Origin: Pelargonium cotyledonis
Taxonomy: Eukaryota; Streptophyta; Magnoliopsida; Geraniales; Geraniaceae
Assembly: GCA_036897625.1 (NCBI GenBank)
Contig: JAYMTA010000182.1
Span: forward strand, 1 to 35,876
DNA: 35,876 bases
Reading direction: 5' to 3'
Numbering within the stretch: position 1 is the first letter of the stretch; every line of letters starts with the position of its first letter. Under the pieces are notes generated by a model that worked only from the letters and a program-made list of their open reading frames with translations, did no database searches and had not been told where the DNA came from. Positions 1 through 11,404 of the stretch are shown piece after piece. Made by a program: the position numbers and the translations under genes.

Positions 1-647
1 TTTACTATTCAATTATTAGCACGAAGGTCAAATGCGGCCTTCTATAGGAAAACTAGTCTAAAGAATTGAGTTATTCTTTTAAAAAGGTTCTGCAAAAGGG
101 TGCTTAATTTCAGGTTAGGTCCTCTAGAAAATACTATTACTGTTGAATTTCGAGTTATAAATAAGTGTAACCTTTTAGGAAAGTGCTAGGGTCCGTAGTT
201 AAGAGAATCCCACTTACCCCAGTATGATAATTAAACCGGGCATTCCTTAGTAACTAGAACCATAAAGGCAGGGCTTAATACTACCTTTTTGTAAAGTTAT
301 TTATTAAAAATTCCTCGATTTGAATCTCTCTTTCAGTCCGTAAGGGCTTCTATTTATTGAGATCTTGAATTTAAGGTTTAGCGTGTAATGTTAAAGATTT
401 GCAAAAAGCCCGCCCAATGTTAAGACCTTTTGTGAAAGGGTACTGTACATACTAAAAGAAGTAACACAATCTACAATATGTAAATGACCTAATCATAAAA
501 GGAATAATATAAGCGAATATGTCATAGATCCCGGGCTGAAAAGCTAGAAATAGAAACCACTTATTTGTAGGAATTTGAATGCTTTAGGTTATTCTACCCC
601 TTGCTCTTATTTATTAAACTAGCATAAACTGGGATCTTATTCTACTT
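1..647. other. No gene recognised
   Basis: I see no reading frame of useful length, no RNA-gene landmark and no long repeat here. The sequence is typical of the window: AT-rich, with TAA and TAG frequent in every frame on both strands. It ends at the initiator-tRNA-like element on the minus strand. Confidence 0.6.
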
Positions 648-710
648 AGCGGGAGCAGGACTTGAACCTACGTTTTGAGATCATGAGTTTACCATCTACT
701 CTATCCCGCG
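648..710 (-). pseudogene. trnfM: Initiator tRNA-Met-like element lacking the anticodon arm
   Basis: Read on the minus strand from 710 to 648, this folds as a bacterial/mitochondrial initiator tRNA with one arm missing. The acceptor strands CGCGGGA and TCCCGCT pair over six bases and leave the first pair (C1/T72) unpaired, which is the hallmark of bacterial-type initiator tRNAs. The D-stem GAGT/ACTC is a perfect four pairs around a GG-containing loop. The T-stem GTAGG/CCTGC closes the canonical loop TTCAAGT. Only 13 bases separate the D-stem from the T-stem, against about 22-23 normally, so no five-pair anticodon stem or anticodon can form. The length is 63 nt instead of about 73. Since acceptor, D and T arms are all still paired, it could survive as a tRNA-like processing signal, but a deletion relic is the simpler view. 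Identity as initiator Met is well supported; function is unknown. Confidence 0.7.
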
Positions 711-1103
711 AGCTACGCCTAGTCAAGAATAAAGCCAACAAAATAGCTAATAAATAAGTTACCTAATCTATCTTATTCATATAAGTGATTATAACGGATT
801 CTACTAATCTAGGAATTAGACTCAAACTTGTGTAAGAAAAAAGTAGTAGCTTCGCATCCGGATTGTCTTGGCCCACGAAAAATTTAACAAGCAGCTAGAG
901 AGACTCTATTTCCATTTAGCAGACTGACTTACATATACACTTAGAAAGCCCTATAATTTTACGTAGTAGCCCTCACTATCAGAAGAGGATATACTCGGAT
1001 TTAAATTTAAACAATTCTTATTGAAGCCCCAATCACTTATGTACAATAAATAATATTTTTAGTATATATTCTCCAATGTAGTTTATTAGAGCGAGTATTA
1101 ATT
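711..1103. other. No gene recognised
   Basis: Nothing recognisable. All six frames are closed and I see no rRNA or tRNA landmark. Confidence 0.55.
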
Positions 1104-1178
1104 AAGTCCTTTTTTTAATGGTAGAGCACCAGTTCGCGGAATTGACATGTAAAGGTTCGAGTCGGAAAGCCCTTTGGT
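1104..1178 (+). pseudogene. tRNA-like element, Gln-like group, T-arm interrupted
   Basis: A D-arm motif (GGTAGAGCAC) is followed at normal tRNA spacing by a 17-nt anticodon arm (CCAGT, loop TCGCGGA, ATTGA; four of five pairs), a CATGT variable region and the T-arm AAAGG TTCGAGT. The 3' half of the T-stem, CCTTT, is displaced by eight extra bases (CGGAAAGC), and no acceptor stem can be closed. The same layout (GGTARAGCAC, 17-nt arm, CATGY, AARGGTTCGA) recurs at about 17.18 kb and at 35.80 kb, so the three look like relatives. Base 33 of the anticodon loop is C instead of the near-universal T, so decoding is unlikely. Confidence 0.6.
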
Positions 1179-1617
1179 AAACTGTCAAAAGCAAAGACAG
1201 GTCTCGCTCTTTTCGAATTGACTATTCATAGAAAGCATTCCTCTCCTTCACCTTGTTCAGAGCTCTTACGAACCCTTTTGTTCATTTACTTACTTGAAAT
1301 TCCTTGCTTTCGCTCTTTTATTCCTCTTATTCCTAGGCATCCCTTTAATCTGGGACTGGAACCCTTTCTTCCCCTACCAGGTAGTAGAAGGAAGAACACG
1401 ACATAGATTCCTGGAAAGTTAAGAGGATATCCTTTTAATAGAAAAAGCTTAGGTAATATATCTCGCAATAAGTTGTACACTGCCTAAAAGTATATTTTTG
1501 TAAAGTCCTGAAGTAGAAAGGATTCCTTGTGAGCTACTAGATCTTTATGAAAATTACATACTATTCATAAACTACCCAAATATATAAAGCTCGCTGCTTT
1601 TAAGAAAAAGGGATTTT
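1166..1617. other. No gene recognised; two short overlapping frames judged non-coding
   Basis: Two frames of 62 and 64 codons lie on opposite strands over the same bases (1218-1406 and 1286-1480). Their peptides are Leu/Pro/Phe/Arg-rich with no motif, and neither has a recognisable start context. I treat both as chance openings. A perfect 11-bp interrupted palindrome AAGGATTCCTT sits at 1518-1528. Confidence 0.55.
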
Positions 1618-1676
1618 GGAGAAATTTCCCATAACATATAAAGTTATGGGTTTCAAGAAGGTTCAAGCCAAGCTCC
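1618..1676 (+). pseudogene. Possible truncated tRNA-like hairpin element (Tyr-like loop)
   Basis: The core is a perfect eight-pair hairpin, CCCATAAC / GTTATGGG (1628-1650), with a seven-base loop ATATAAA. Read as an anticodon arm this has T33 and resembles the Tyr loop CTGTAAA with a changed base 34. A T-arm-like word, AAGGTTCAAGCC, follows, and GGAG (1618-1621) could pair with CTCC (1673-1676) as a short acceptor. There is no D-arm and the T-stem does not pair. The hairpin itself is certain; tRNA ancestry is a weak inference. Confidence 0.3.
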
Positions 1677-2627
1677 TTTTAGGTTCAATTTCTTGTTATT
1701 TTTACGATTAGGCTCCTGAATAAAGTGATAAAAGTATCTAGCCTCAGTACTATTAAGCTTCTACAAGAGAGGACCTAGCTAAAAACTTATGTGGTCAATG
1801 AAACCTTGAGTATCAAGTAATTGAGGACCAACACCACTACGTTGAACCAATCTACGCGGAGGTCCTTAGTTAGGTAAGTAGTAGGAAAAGTTGCCTCTAT
1901 TTTGTTTTTATTTGGTTTTAATTGAGTCTGAGCAAGCTGTGGGAGTTTTTCTGGATTATTCTTAAACTTCTTGGTTTATATTCTCCAAAAGAAAATTTAA
2001 GTTCTAAGCTCCTTTTAAGATCCTTACCTGAGTCACTCTTTTTTTGGTTTACTAGTTCAGTATCTTGTGTAAATAAAGTGTTCGCAATTGACTGGTCATA
2101 GGTTTTGAATTCCATATGAGTTTTTTACGCAACACACTTGACTTTCCAAGTCTGTAATAAGCTACATACCCCAAGGATTATCTACTATGTATCTTAAGTT
2201 TAACCGCTTGCAGCTTGACTCCAGGTTTTATGATAAGAGCTCTATATCTTAAAAGGCAGGTTAAGGCAGCTTTTGATAACAAAGCAAATCCCGTGGATAG
2301 CTAGGACTAGAGGGCGCTCAAAGCCGAGTAAGATATTCTTCATCCAATAAGTTTGTTTTACCTTATGCTATATTAAGTAAGAACTCCATAAACCCAAAAC
2401 CCGGAAAGCACCTTAAGTCCCTTTTCGTTACGTTAGACAACCTGCTCCTAGGATTATATACCTCACTTTATCCCTAATAAGTTTTACAAAGAATAGAATC
2501 GCTAAAAGGGTGAAATGGAACTTTGAAATTACTTAGATAAAAAACAAATCTCTCCACCAAAATATATCTAGTCCAGATTAAGTATAAAGGATTAAGATAC
2601 AATCCTCTTATATTCTTATACCCGCTT
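1677..2627. other. No gene recognised
   Basis: The only frame of note, 1918-2115 on the minus strand (65 codons), has no recognisable motif and an unremarkable composition. An isolated T-arm-like word on the minus strand near 1843 (GGTTCAAC) lacks a D-arm partner at tRNA spacing. Confidence 0.5.
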
Positions 2628-2697
2628 TTATAACTTACCCGTGGTAGAGCGGAGCAATCTCAGTTCAAAGTTCATAGGTTCAAGTTGACTTAACTGC
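2628..2697 (+). pseudogene. tRNA-like element, identity unclear
   Basis: GTGGTAGAGC (2641-2650) and TAGGTTCAAG (2676-2685) are the D-arm and T-arm signatures of a tRNA, 36 bases apart as expected. The 5' D-stem strand, the anticodon stem and the 3' T-stem strand no longer pair, and no acceptor stem is visible. The element is a strongly decayed copy; I cannot assign an amino acid. Confidence 0.5.
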
Positions 2698-4044
2698 AGC
2701 ACGATTGGAGTTCTTTCTCTTTTGGAATGAAAAAAAGTAAATCCTTAGAAATACCTATATATTTTATAATTAAAAGAGTCTACTTCCATATACTAAAACA
2801 AGAAGGGGTCAATAAGCTACTGCTAGTTAGAAGTTATTTATCAGCAATCTTGATCCAACAATAGATTAATAATATCTTTAGGGTTAGGGGGATAGTATAT
2901 TAACAGAGTTAGAGTCTAAGTCGTAGATTATAGTAGAAGACTAGGGAGGGGTCAGGTCACGTTTTACTCGAGTGGATCTCATTATATTACTCGTTTTGGA
3001 GATAAAAGACAACAGCTACCTGTTTATCACTAACGTATTTTTTGTTAAAAAGCCAAGGTACTCATAGTAGTATACAAGCTCAGTTTCTCCAGTTCTAAGA
3101 ACTCCTTTACATCTATGACATAAGAGTTTCCTGTTGCTAAAGCCCTGGCGTACTTTTAGAATGCACCGGTCGAGTACTTTTTCTTTAATACATAGAAACT
3201 ACTATCCAACTTTTGTATTCTATATTGTGATTACCTTGCTTTGATTCAGAATTCTTGGGAGTTAACAAGTAAGCAAAACTAAAACCCTTCTACTTGCTCC
3301 TTGTACTAAATTTATTTCATTGCTCAAGTAGCTGTGCAAGAGGACATCCAATTTCCTGTTCTTTTTTTTTTTGGGGGGGTAACAAGTTTCCAACCTATGC
3401 CTTCTCTAAACAACTTATTGAGTACTTTATAGTAGCAGAAATCTCTACATGCACTCCCGTCTACCTATGAAAACTTCTACATATAAATGTAAATTATATA
3501 AAACCTTTAGCACGCTATTAAGGTTCCTTAGTTCTACGATATTATCTCAAAATTGAATATTTAGCTTGTACAGTACTATAATTTAAGTACTCCCCCATAT
3601 TATAGGTATATTGCGTTAAACTCAATAGATTACAAAAGGAAACCTTCCTAGTATGCGGAAATAGTATAAAGCCTAACAAGACAATACACAAGATTACATT
3701 TTATTATCTAAATAAGGAAATAAAGATTAAACTCTTAACATGACATATAAACCTACTAAATCTAAAATCTAAAGACTTGTTACAAAGACAACCCAAATAT
3801 CCGATTATTGTACTTAAGTTTTTACTAAGAGTTTCCAGAATTGTAAATGAAATCTACTTATTTACAACTATGCTAAACTGAGGACTTACTTGATTATTCA
3901 CTATTTGAAAGTATTACTCCTTATTCTATTCTATCTAGTTAATAGGACACCCTTTAAGTTATTGTTTATCTGATCCTTTGTATTGCCAGCTATTAGAATT
4001 TAAACTTTACTTATAACATATTAAACCCTGCTTTCGTGGGGGAA
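2698..4044. other. No gene recognised; T11-G7 homopolymer junction
   Basis: No coding or RNA landmark. The most unusual local feature is an uninterrupted T11 followed by G7 at 3362-3379, ending in GGGTAAC. Related G-run/TAA words occur near 8.06 and 24.37 kb. Confidence 0.5.
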
Positions 4045-4100
4045 TACTAAAAAGGGATTTAGCCCATACCAGCAGTAATTTTTTTAGGATAACTCGGTTT
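4045..4100 (+). pseudogene. SSU rRNA 530-loop-like fragment
   Basis: ATACCAGCAGTAAT at about 4066-4079 resembles the universally conserved SSU block GTGCCAGCAGCCGCGGTAA but lacks the six bases between CAG and TAA. GGAT and CTCGG downstream fit the bases after the 530 loop loosely. The same 13-base word recurs near 31.80 kb with the same gap. The match is short, so this is a tentative call. Confidence 0.27.
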
Positions 4101-4555
4101 TTTAGAGAGACATTTGTTACGAGGTATGTTTAGTGTAATTGTTAAGCCTCGCTTTATAATATAATAAAAATAAAGGAAACTCTTTCCATTTTCATCAATT
4201 TCTATCCTATATAAATAATAAGTTCTGGTGGATAAGGCTAACTGTATTGGACTTTCAGTATTAATCTATTAAAAAAAACTATGTCATTAAATACTTGAAG
4301 AAAAAAAACTTGAAAAACTTCTTTTACAGGAGCTTTGAGTTTAGCTCTAACTATGAGCACGATTCAAACCTTTGTTTCCTTTAACTTGCATGAGACCTTG
4401 CCCATGTAATATAAAAGGTTTTCATAAAGTAATGGGATTGACTCCCTCAGCTTTTGCTACGTTCTTTAAATACTGTAGCTGGTGGGACTCTTTAACACGG
4501 GTTAAACAAAAATTTCATATAAATGGGAATCTTTACTTACTACCCAACCTAACAC

Positions 4556-4622
4556 TCTCCTTGAAAGTTAAATCAAGGCTGCACTTTACCGATATACAAA
4601 GGTTCAAGTCGCTAAAGCCTTA
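4556..4622 (+). pseudogene. tRNA-like element with intact D-stem
   Basis: CCTTG / CAAGG closes a D-arm-like hairpin with a ten-base loop, and AAAGGTTCAAGTC (about 4598-4610) is a canonical T-arm 5' strand and loop. The anticodon stem and acceptor do not pair. The adjoining bases downstream resemble an LSU rRNA fragment. Identity is unclear. Confidence 0.35.
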
Positions 4623-4627
4623 GAAAG

Positions 4628-4692
4628 CTAATGCGACTCATACAGAAAATTCTCCGTGTCGTACACCCTGAGACAGTGAGGGGCATAGGATT
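4628..4692 (+). pseudogene. LSU rRNA domain V-like fragment
   Basis: ATGCGACTC, CAGAA, TGTCGT and GAGACAGT occur in this order (4631-4678). They match the LSU stretch running from ACGCGAGCTGG through CAGAACGTCGTGAGACAGT near the peptidyl-transferase centre, with about seven extra bases between GTCGT and GAGACAGT. The rest of domain V is absent, so this would be an isolated shard. Support comes from word order, not from a long match. Confidence 0.33.
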
Positions 4693-7600
4693 TCTCTGTA
4701 TTCGATTCTTTTCTAGCATGCCTTTTTTTTACATTAAAAATAAGTGAGAAAGTACAAATAGAAAAAATTTCTTAAGAGCTGCTTTGACTCAAAAGCCCTC
4801 GTTTAGTTTCATTTGTCAGTCAAAGGATTTAGTCTCCATAGTTTTGTTATTAAAAGAGATGGCACTCAGATTTGAAGAAGTGGAAATGCACTACTACTAA
4901 ATACAGTACAGATACTTGCGCGAACTATTAAATGTTTCTTATTATCGTGTTTGGACCTAGTTTAGATTAGTAACCTTATTATACCTTAATAATGCATCCG
5001 TCCCTTACTATTTGCTGTCAATTTTATCAAGAATCTATTAGGAACTTATTATATGCTATCTTCTTTTGCGGGATTTCCTGTTTCCAAGGGGGCCTTCCCT
5101 TACCTTAGTTCAGAATATCCCACTTACGAGAGTTTATTCTATTAGATAAAGAATAAGAACAGTCAAAAGTAACTAACACCTGTTCCAAAAGAAGTTATAC
5201 AAAGTCTAAATCTATAAAATTCTTGTATTTATGCCTGTCAAGAGTGTGATTTAGTGCAACAAAATAACTTTTATTCTTTAATAGGAGTCACTAGGAGAGA
5301 TCTTTTATTTATATTACATTAATTCTGTAAAAAGCCAATACCTTACGGAGGACCTTCTTTGATATAGTTTTCTTGTATTGAGAACAATTAGAAGCTTCTC
5401 GCGTTATAGCTAAGCTTTTTTTCTACTGCGGAATAATTTTAATAAAATTTTACATTTCAAATTTTCGGTTTAACCCACTTTGCTAGCCTTCCTTAGTTAG
5501 TTAAATATCCTAAATTATGATACAAATTTCATATACAACAAGCTTTAATTTATGATATATTTAGCAACCCCTTCTACTTAAGTGATTTTGGGTCTCATTA
5601 CTGCTCTTACTTAAAATAGAGAGCTTTATTTGAGAGGTTGTAGTTAAAGGCTCTAATTTGCAATACACTTGTATCTTTCATTTTTGACTTACCGGAGGAG
5701 TTTCTATATACTAACAGGATACCCTATTATACTATACTGACAAAAAGTCTTATAGAGTCTATATAAATAATAAATAAGGCGCAATCCTTATGAGTGCAAA
5801 TATTATGGTAGCCTTCTTCTTAAACGAGAATGCGCTTCTTGTCCAAACTCTGCTAAAGGAATATTTAGCTTTTATGGAATATAGGCAAAGCTCAATCTTT
5901 TTCTAGTGCTTGTTTAAGGTAGTATTTTAACTAGGGAATAATATTGACTCCTGAGTATCCTCTAGCTCGATTCCTTTGGGCGGGGGGATACTTATAAAAA
6001 CCAGGAAAGACTCTCTATAACCTAGAGTCTTATATTTAGCAATTAGCGTTTAAACCAGATAATAGCGGTTTAGTAACAGTAGACAAAGGATCTTATAATG
6101 AGTTTACTTTATCTGAGTACGGGTTAATTTATAGTATAGAGTTCACTTCAGGGTATGGTATATAACCTTACTGCAAATGGGTTTAGTTGACAAAGATTTT
6201 TACCCCGATAAACAAGATAAAAGGTACTGTGCTGGTTGACATGCAAAGACTTTATAAAAAAGGGATTCTTTTTTACCGAACCCGGCTCTTAAGGTAGAAG
6301 TTTTCCTCAGGACTAAAAGCTAGAAATCTATTCAAAACCTTTTTCTGATTTGTTTTTATAATAAAGTTAGGCCTTACTAAATATGAAGTCCAGTCCCATA
6401 ACTTGAAAAGATGTTACTCTTACAGATGTAGAACTAAAATTCCAAGGGCAGTATTCCAAAATTAGAGTTTATAAACCCCGCAGAACTTAAACAAAAATTA
6501 AAGAATCTAACTAGAGTGCGGGCTATATTCCCTATAGAAAATTTGTATTAAAATTTAGTGGAATTCTAACCTTAGGTAAAGCTGTCAAAAAAGAGTTTCC
6601 TGTAGCTGCGATAACACTTGTATTTTTTGTTCTATAATCTATCTTACCTTTCGTCACACCAACCACATATAAACAAACAGTACATACCCTGGTACTCTAA
6701 TTGCTTATGACTAAACCAAGTTATTAAAAACCAGGAACATCCGTCTATTATAGAATCCTTTTCCGGAGAACTGCTAAGGCGAATTTAATACAAATAAAGA
6801 ACTCTAGTCGGAGTTAGATCTTTTTAAAGATAAAGTCTTACCGATATCTATACAAGAATACCGAATATAGTAAGGATTGCCGGTTGGTATAACTTTATTT
6901 TAGAAACTCGTATAGAAAAAAAGGGCTATTGCTAATTATTTTGTGTAGGAAGGAAACAAATTCCTAAAATATAACTAGCCCGCCTTGTAAACTCCAAATT
7001 TCCAAGTCCTGTTTACGATGGTAAATCTAAAACAAAGGGTCTTCATTCTCATTAAGTAATTTGATTTGTCCTAACGGAACTCTAGGATTAAACATACTAG
7101 GCACTCCAGAGTTAAAAAGTGGACCACTGGTCTAAAGTTTTGAAGTTCCCCCTCAAAATGCTAAGTCTAATGCGTATAAGCAAGCTAAACTCACATATTT
7201 ATTATGTAGATTCCTTGTATTCTAGCTTCTTTTAGAAAAAATTAATGTACGCACATTTTTGGCCTTTTTAAACATCAGTGGGATACCTGTATAGTAGAGC
7301 TACTCGATTTCCCTTCCTTTAAATATTCATATGTGTTGAACCTATGAATGTCATGTACTTTTCAAACCGTCTTGTCTGTAGCTTATAATTATTAGGCGCT
7401 CTTTCCAGTGATATTTTCCTGTTTATTTAATATCTATTTTGTACGTTAACATAAATTTTTTACTTAGCTGCTTACTAAGAACTACAGAACTTAACTGTGA
7501 ATCTACTATGACTAATATGATTAAGTATTTTGCTCTTCAAATTTACACAGGATAACTCTTAGTCTTTGCTTAAAGAGGCCCCTTGATAATAAGAGTACCC

Positions 7601-9640
7601 CCTTTTTTTATTTTCAGTAAAGCCTTGTTTATCTTCGCTTCGAAAGAAGCAAGTTTTATAATTATGATGAATTATCTATATTCATGATTAGCATACTAAA
7701 AAGTTTTCAAGTATTTGATACCTATAAGGAGCACTCTCAGAAGGACTTATTCGAGAGTTTACGTCTTGAATTTTAGTATTAGGTTATTAATATCAATATT
7801 ACTAGAAATGGATACCCAAAATTTTCTTAGTTAGCTAAATATTTCTAGGTTAACAAGTATAAGGCTAGTAACACAGAAGTAATAAAGAAGGAGATAGAGT
7901 AAACTAAAGCTTTCCTTGAATTCCTTACCTTTTTATGGAGTTTCTTCAGGAAAGGGCTTAAAAGTAAAAACAGAATAGACCCTTTTATCCTATTACATGC
8001 GCCTTGCTATTCTTTATTTCTATTGATCTACAATTAAGCTTTTCCAGGCGAGTCTCACTTAGGGGGGTAACGGTAGAAGCTTGACTTTGTTCCTACTAAA
8101 AATATGAGAGAACTGGTAAACCGGTGTTTTTGGTTTTTAAAACCTATACCTATAAAGGATACTAAATTTCTTAAAGTCTTTTTGTATTATAAGATAAACT
8201 ATAGTTTATTATAATAGTTAACTAAGCAATAAAAATAACCGCAAAGCTAGACGAAGATTTAAACCGACCCAATAAATTAAGTATCTCGGGTTTTGTTAAT
8301 ACCAACTTTAAAGAAGCAGTTTTACTCTGCGTAAACCCGGATATCTAAGGAAAACTTAAATCCTAAGAGGTAAAAAGCCGGCCCGTCAAGGTTTTACCCG
8401 GCTTCGCGTTATAGCATATAAATGGATAACCCCTTTACTTTTTGTAGATGCAATAGGTTTTTAAAAGGAAAAGGGTGTTTAGTTAGATAAGTATAAGGAG
8501 GGATACCGCTGCCCCAGTAAATAAGCTAGTAGTCCCCGAAGAAATGCTTATAGAATTTTCTTTTTTGAGAGGCTGACCTCGTTCTTTGAAGAGGAGACTA
8601 AATGAGTAATACTTTCTAAATTCCTTGCTATAAATGAGGATCCTCAGTGTATGTAATATAAGTTTTGGTATCTCCTTACTTTGATAATAGATCTCCTTAT
8701 CTATATGATATATTTGTATAGTTATAGTTCGACGGTTTGTTATCCTTTGGGCTCGCTTGTGGACTACCAGTTAAATCCAAGGTACGTAATTATGATGCAT
8801 AATAAATCTATTTACTTAACTCCTCATTTGTCTTTTTTTAGCAGGCTTATATATACCTTTTCCAGAATTTCAAGTAAACCTTTTATATACAGATAATTAA
8901 ATCTTCTTGTATTGGGTACCCAAATCATAAGTTCGTGTTAGAGAAGCAAAGAGACTCATAACCCAAAAAGTAGCTTCCCAGGCTTTTTATTTAGCTAGTA
9001 ATTTCTTATTAATCTATCTAAGAAAAACCTTGTATGTTTTCATAGTTTACTACATTTTTCCTCTTGTGCCTAGATTCATCTAATAGCAACCGTATCCCGA
9101 TTCCCTTAATAGGAGCTCTAATCAACTCAGAGACAAATGCAGCTTGGAGCAGGCTTACTATATAAACTATAAGCCCTACTTTTTTCTAAACCTTCAATAT
9201 GTTACATAACTTTTCAAAAAAAAACAAGTAAGTACCTCTTAAAATTGACTGCACCTCTAGAGTTCTTATACTACTCCCACAATTTATATTATCCTATGTT
9301 AGCTTAGTCTAACCTATATTTCAAATATAAATTTAGCAGATAAAGGGAAAAATATCTCAAGCAAGTAACACTTTTACAGATTTAAACAAGCTACATTTTT
9401 TATTTAAATAACAAAAAAGTAGGAGTGTATCAGAGGACTTCTCTACCGGGTTTCGGGGAGCGTTCTTACGTGAGTTGGCTAGTCTCAAAAAGGAAGAAAT
9501 TAGATAGAAAGACATTCTATTTCTAAAAAGCAGTTGTTTCAGAAAAGGCTTGCAGTTAAAAAGGAGGATTTCATTAATCAAAGAGGGAATAATAAAAACA
9601 TTTAGCAATATAATTGTATAGAATATACAACTTGTCGCTA
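4693..9640. other. Long gene-free tract
   Basis: About 5 kb without a recognisable gene. A 71-codon frame at 8681-8896 (+) is Ile/Tyr/Ser-rich and has no motif. A 108-codon frame at 9357-9683 (-) is the longest of the window, but its N-terminal part is the reverse strand of the Lys-like tRNA relic, so I do not call it. Isolated T-arm-like words (minus strand near 7336) lack partners. Small structures seen: a GCTTC-GAAA-GAAGC tetraloop hairpin (7637-7650), a G6 run ending TAAC (8062-8071), and the 12-bp palindrome TGAGGATCCTCA (8635-8646). Confidence 0.5.
7637..7650. repeat. GNRA-type hairpin
   Basis: GCTTC and GAAGC pair perfectly over five bases around a GAAA loop. A GNRA loop is a stable RNA motif, but in isolation it proves nothing about transcription. 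No tRNA or rRNA context is visible around it. Confidence 0.5.
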
Positions 9641-9712
9641 GGTTTAGATAGCCCAGTTGGTAGAGCAATGCACTTTTAACCAAACAGCTGCGGGTTCCAG
9701 TCTTCTGATCCT
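9641..9712 (+). pseudogene. trnK: tRNA-Lys-like element, decayed
   Basis: The layout is that of a full 72-nt tRNA. GGTTTAGA (9641-9648) pairs with TCTGATCC (9704-9711) over seven of eight bases, including one G-T pair, as an acceptor stem. TA follows, then the D-arm GCCC-AGTTGGTA-GAGC with one mismatch. The loop CTTTTAA has T33 and a TTT anticodon, as in mitochondrial tRNA-Lys. GGGTTCCAGTC is a modified T-loop. The anticodon stem does not pair and the T-stem is mostly lost. It resembles mitochondrial tRNA-Lys in its loop and D-arm. Likely a relic, possibly a recent one since the acceptor is largely kept. Confidence 0.6.
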
Positions 9713-10097
9713 TATCTCAGGCTTTCAATTCATTTTTTAGGCTTTTTAAAGTGTTGTCCTTTTTAATTGGAAATTGTCTTGAATATGAGTCTAGTGGGGT
9801 ACTTTGGCTTTACTTTCCTTCAAATGGGGGTATCACAAGGGGCTGCCGTTCCTTATCCTGTTGAAGATACAAGTATTCTTCTAGTATTCTGCTGAATACG
9901 ATAGTTAACAGTACTGCGCACTCCTGAAATATATATATATATAATAGTTTCTTTTTACACGGGCACCTGGCTATAGCTCTTTAAAAAGGAAAGCCTTTTA
10001 CCGACCAATCTAAACTAAACTGGATTCTTTATGGATATCCCACTCAAAGTCCTGCTTAATGCTATATCTTAATCCGAGCATTCCCCCGTACTAGTAT
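9713..10097. other. No gene recognised; short AT microsatellite
   Basis: Holds an (AT)n tract at about 9929-9944 and nothing else that I recognise. Confidence 0.5.
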
Positions 10098-10172
10098 AAT
10101 AGTCGACGTTCGAACCCTCTACGGCCTTTAATTAAAATTAAAGTACAATGCTCTACCCGATAACCCAACCAT
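10098..10172 (-). pseudogene. tRNA-like element with extended anticodon-region hairpin
   Basis: On the minus strand, CGGGTAGAGCA (D-arm) is followed by AGGGTTCGAAC (T-arm). Between them lies CTTTAATT/AATTAAAG (10126-10143), a perfect eight-pair inverted repeat with only two bases at the turn. It occupies the place of the anticodon arm and could also be folded with a 7-8 base loop. The acceptor and T-stem 3' strand no longer pair. It is a decayed tRNA copy of uncertain identity. Confidence 0.5.
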
Positions 10173-11404
10173 CACTATCTGAGACAACTCAGCAATCCTA
10201 TAAATTTACCTTAGTTTACAGCTTTCGTCGGTTACGTTTTGAAATCTAACAAGACATACTCGGTTTTCTTTATTAATGCAGAAACTTTATTTCTGATCGC
10301 GGATTCTACCTTGACAATCTAAAAAAGGAATTTTTAAGTCTTTTGTTTTCCTCGATAACACAGGTGTAAAATCTTGGATTGGGCGACTTTATTTATACAA
10401 CAAGGGTTCTATTCCACAATACTAGAGAGGGGCTAGAAGTGACGATTGGAGCCTAAAAAGGGGCTTGGGTATAATCCTCTTCAGAGAATCCTGTAATTGT
10501 AAGACAACGACAACAAAATAATACTAACCAGTAAAGGGTAAGGAAAAGGTAAGGACCTTCTCATTCTCAAGTATAAGAAATCCAATATCTCTCAGGAATC
10601 TCAAAACAAGCGTCTTGCCTTTTCGAGTTCGAGAAGCATTTCCCGTATCCCTTGCTTACGCAGCCACCCCTTAGGATCCTTAGTACTAATTTGTCTGTCC
10701 ATTCTTTTTACACTTATTGTGTGTGTATCTACCTGGATACCCTAGAAGTACTACGCTTTAATAAATAAGTTTAAGAAAGCTCTATTAAATTTGCAAACTG
10801 AGTTATATACAACCCATATGTCCCTTTTAGGTCCTTTATATTGTAAGCAGTTGGTCCTTATGAATAAGACAAGTAAACCGCAAAACAAAGAAAAAAGGCT
10901 CACTTTTCCAACTGCTAGTTAGTGAAACTAATTCGAAGTCCACTAAGTATAGTATCAAGACTTATACTTTGTAAGATAGTTTCGTGGTAAGTGGCTCTTA
11001 TAAGCGTGAATCATATCCAGGATACTGTTTGGAATCTAAAGGGGAAGTAAAATAGGGCAAGTTCCTAAGTCTAGTAGTTGGGCATTACTTTATTACGAGT
11101 AGTCTTCAAAAGAAAACGATAAGTATTAACCCACATTCTATTCTCCTTTTATTTGAGTACACTTAACCTATAAGCCTAAGTTTTTAGTTTTCTATTATCC
11201 ACTATCTGCTATCACAAAGGGACTCTATGAAGGTTTTAAGGTACTAATTTCCGACCCATCCCTGTATAAAACTACCAAGTAAATTCTTGCCGAGTTCGAG
11301 GCATTCCTTTTTGCTATAGACATAAGGTAAAGAGAAAAACAAGGCTATCCTCGTAATCCTTGGGCTTAGATAGTTCTTAGGATTAGAATGATTTCAAATT
11401 TAAC
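10173..11404. other. No gene recognised
   Basis: No open frame of note. The word TAATTCGAAG at about 10929 occurs in the SSU rRNA 960 region (TTTAATTCGAAGCAACGCG), but flanking landmarks are missing, so I do not call it. Confidence 0.45.

Noticed and set aside
6001..6025. AGGAAAGACTCTCTATAA as the LSU GGAAAGACCCTAT block
   Set aside because: Only one short word matches, and neither upstream nor downstream LSU landmarks are present.
9357..9683. Longest frame of the window (108 codons, minus strand) as a protein gene
   Set aside because: Its first residues are the reverse strand of the Lys-like tRNA relic at 9641-9712. The rest is Leu/Phe/Ser-rich with no motif, and at this stop-codon density a frame of this length is expected by chance in 36 kb.
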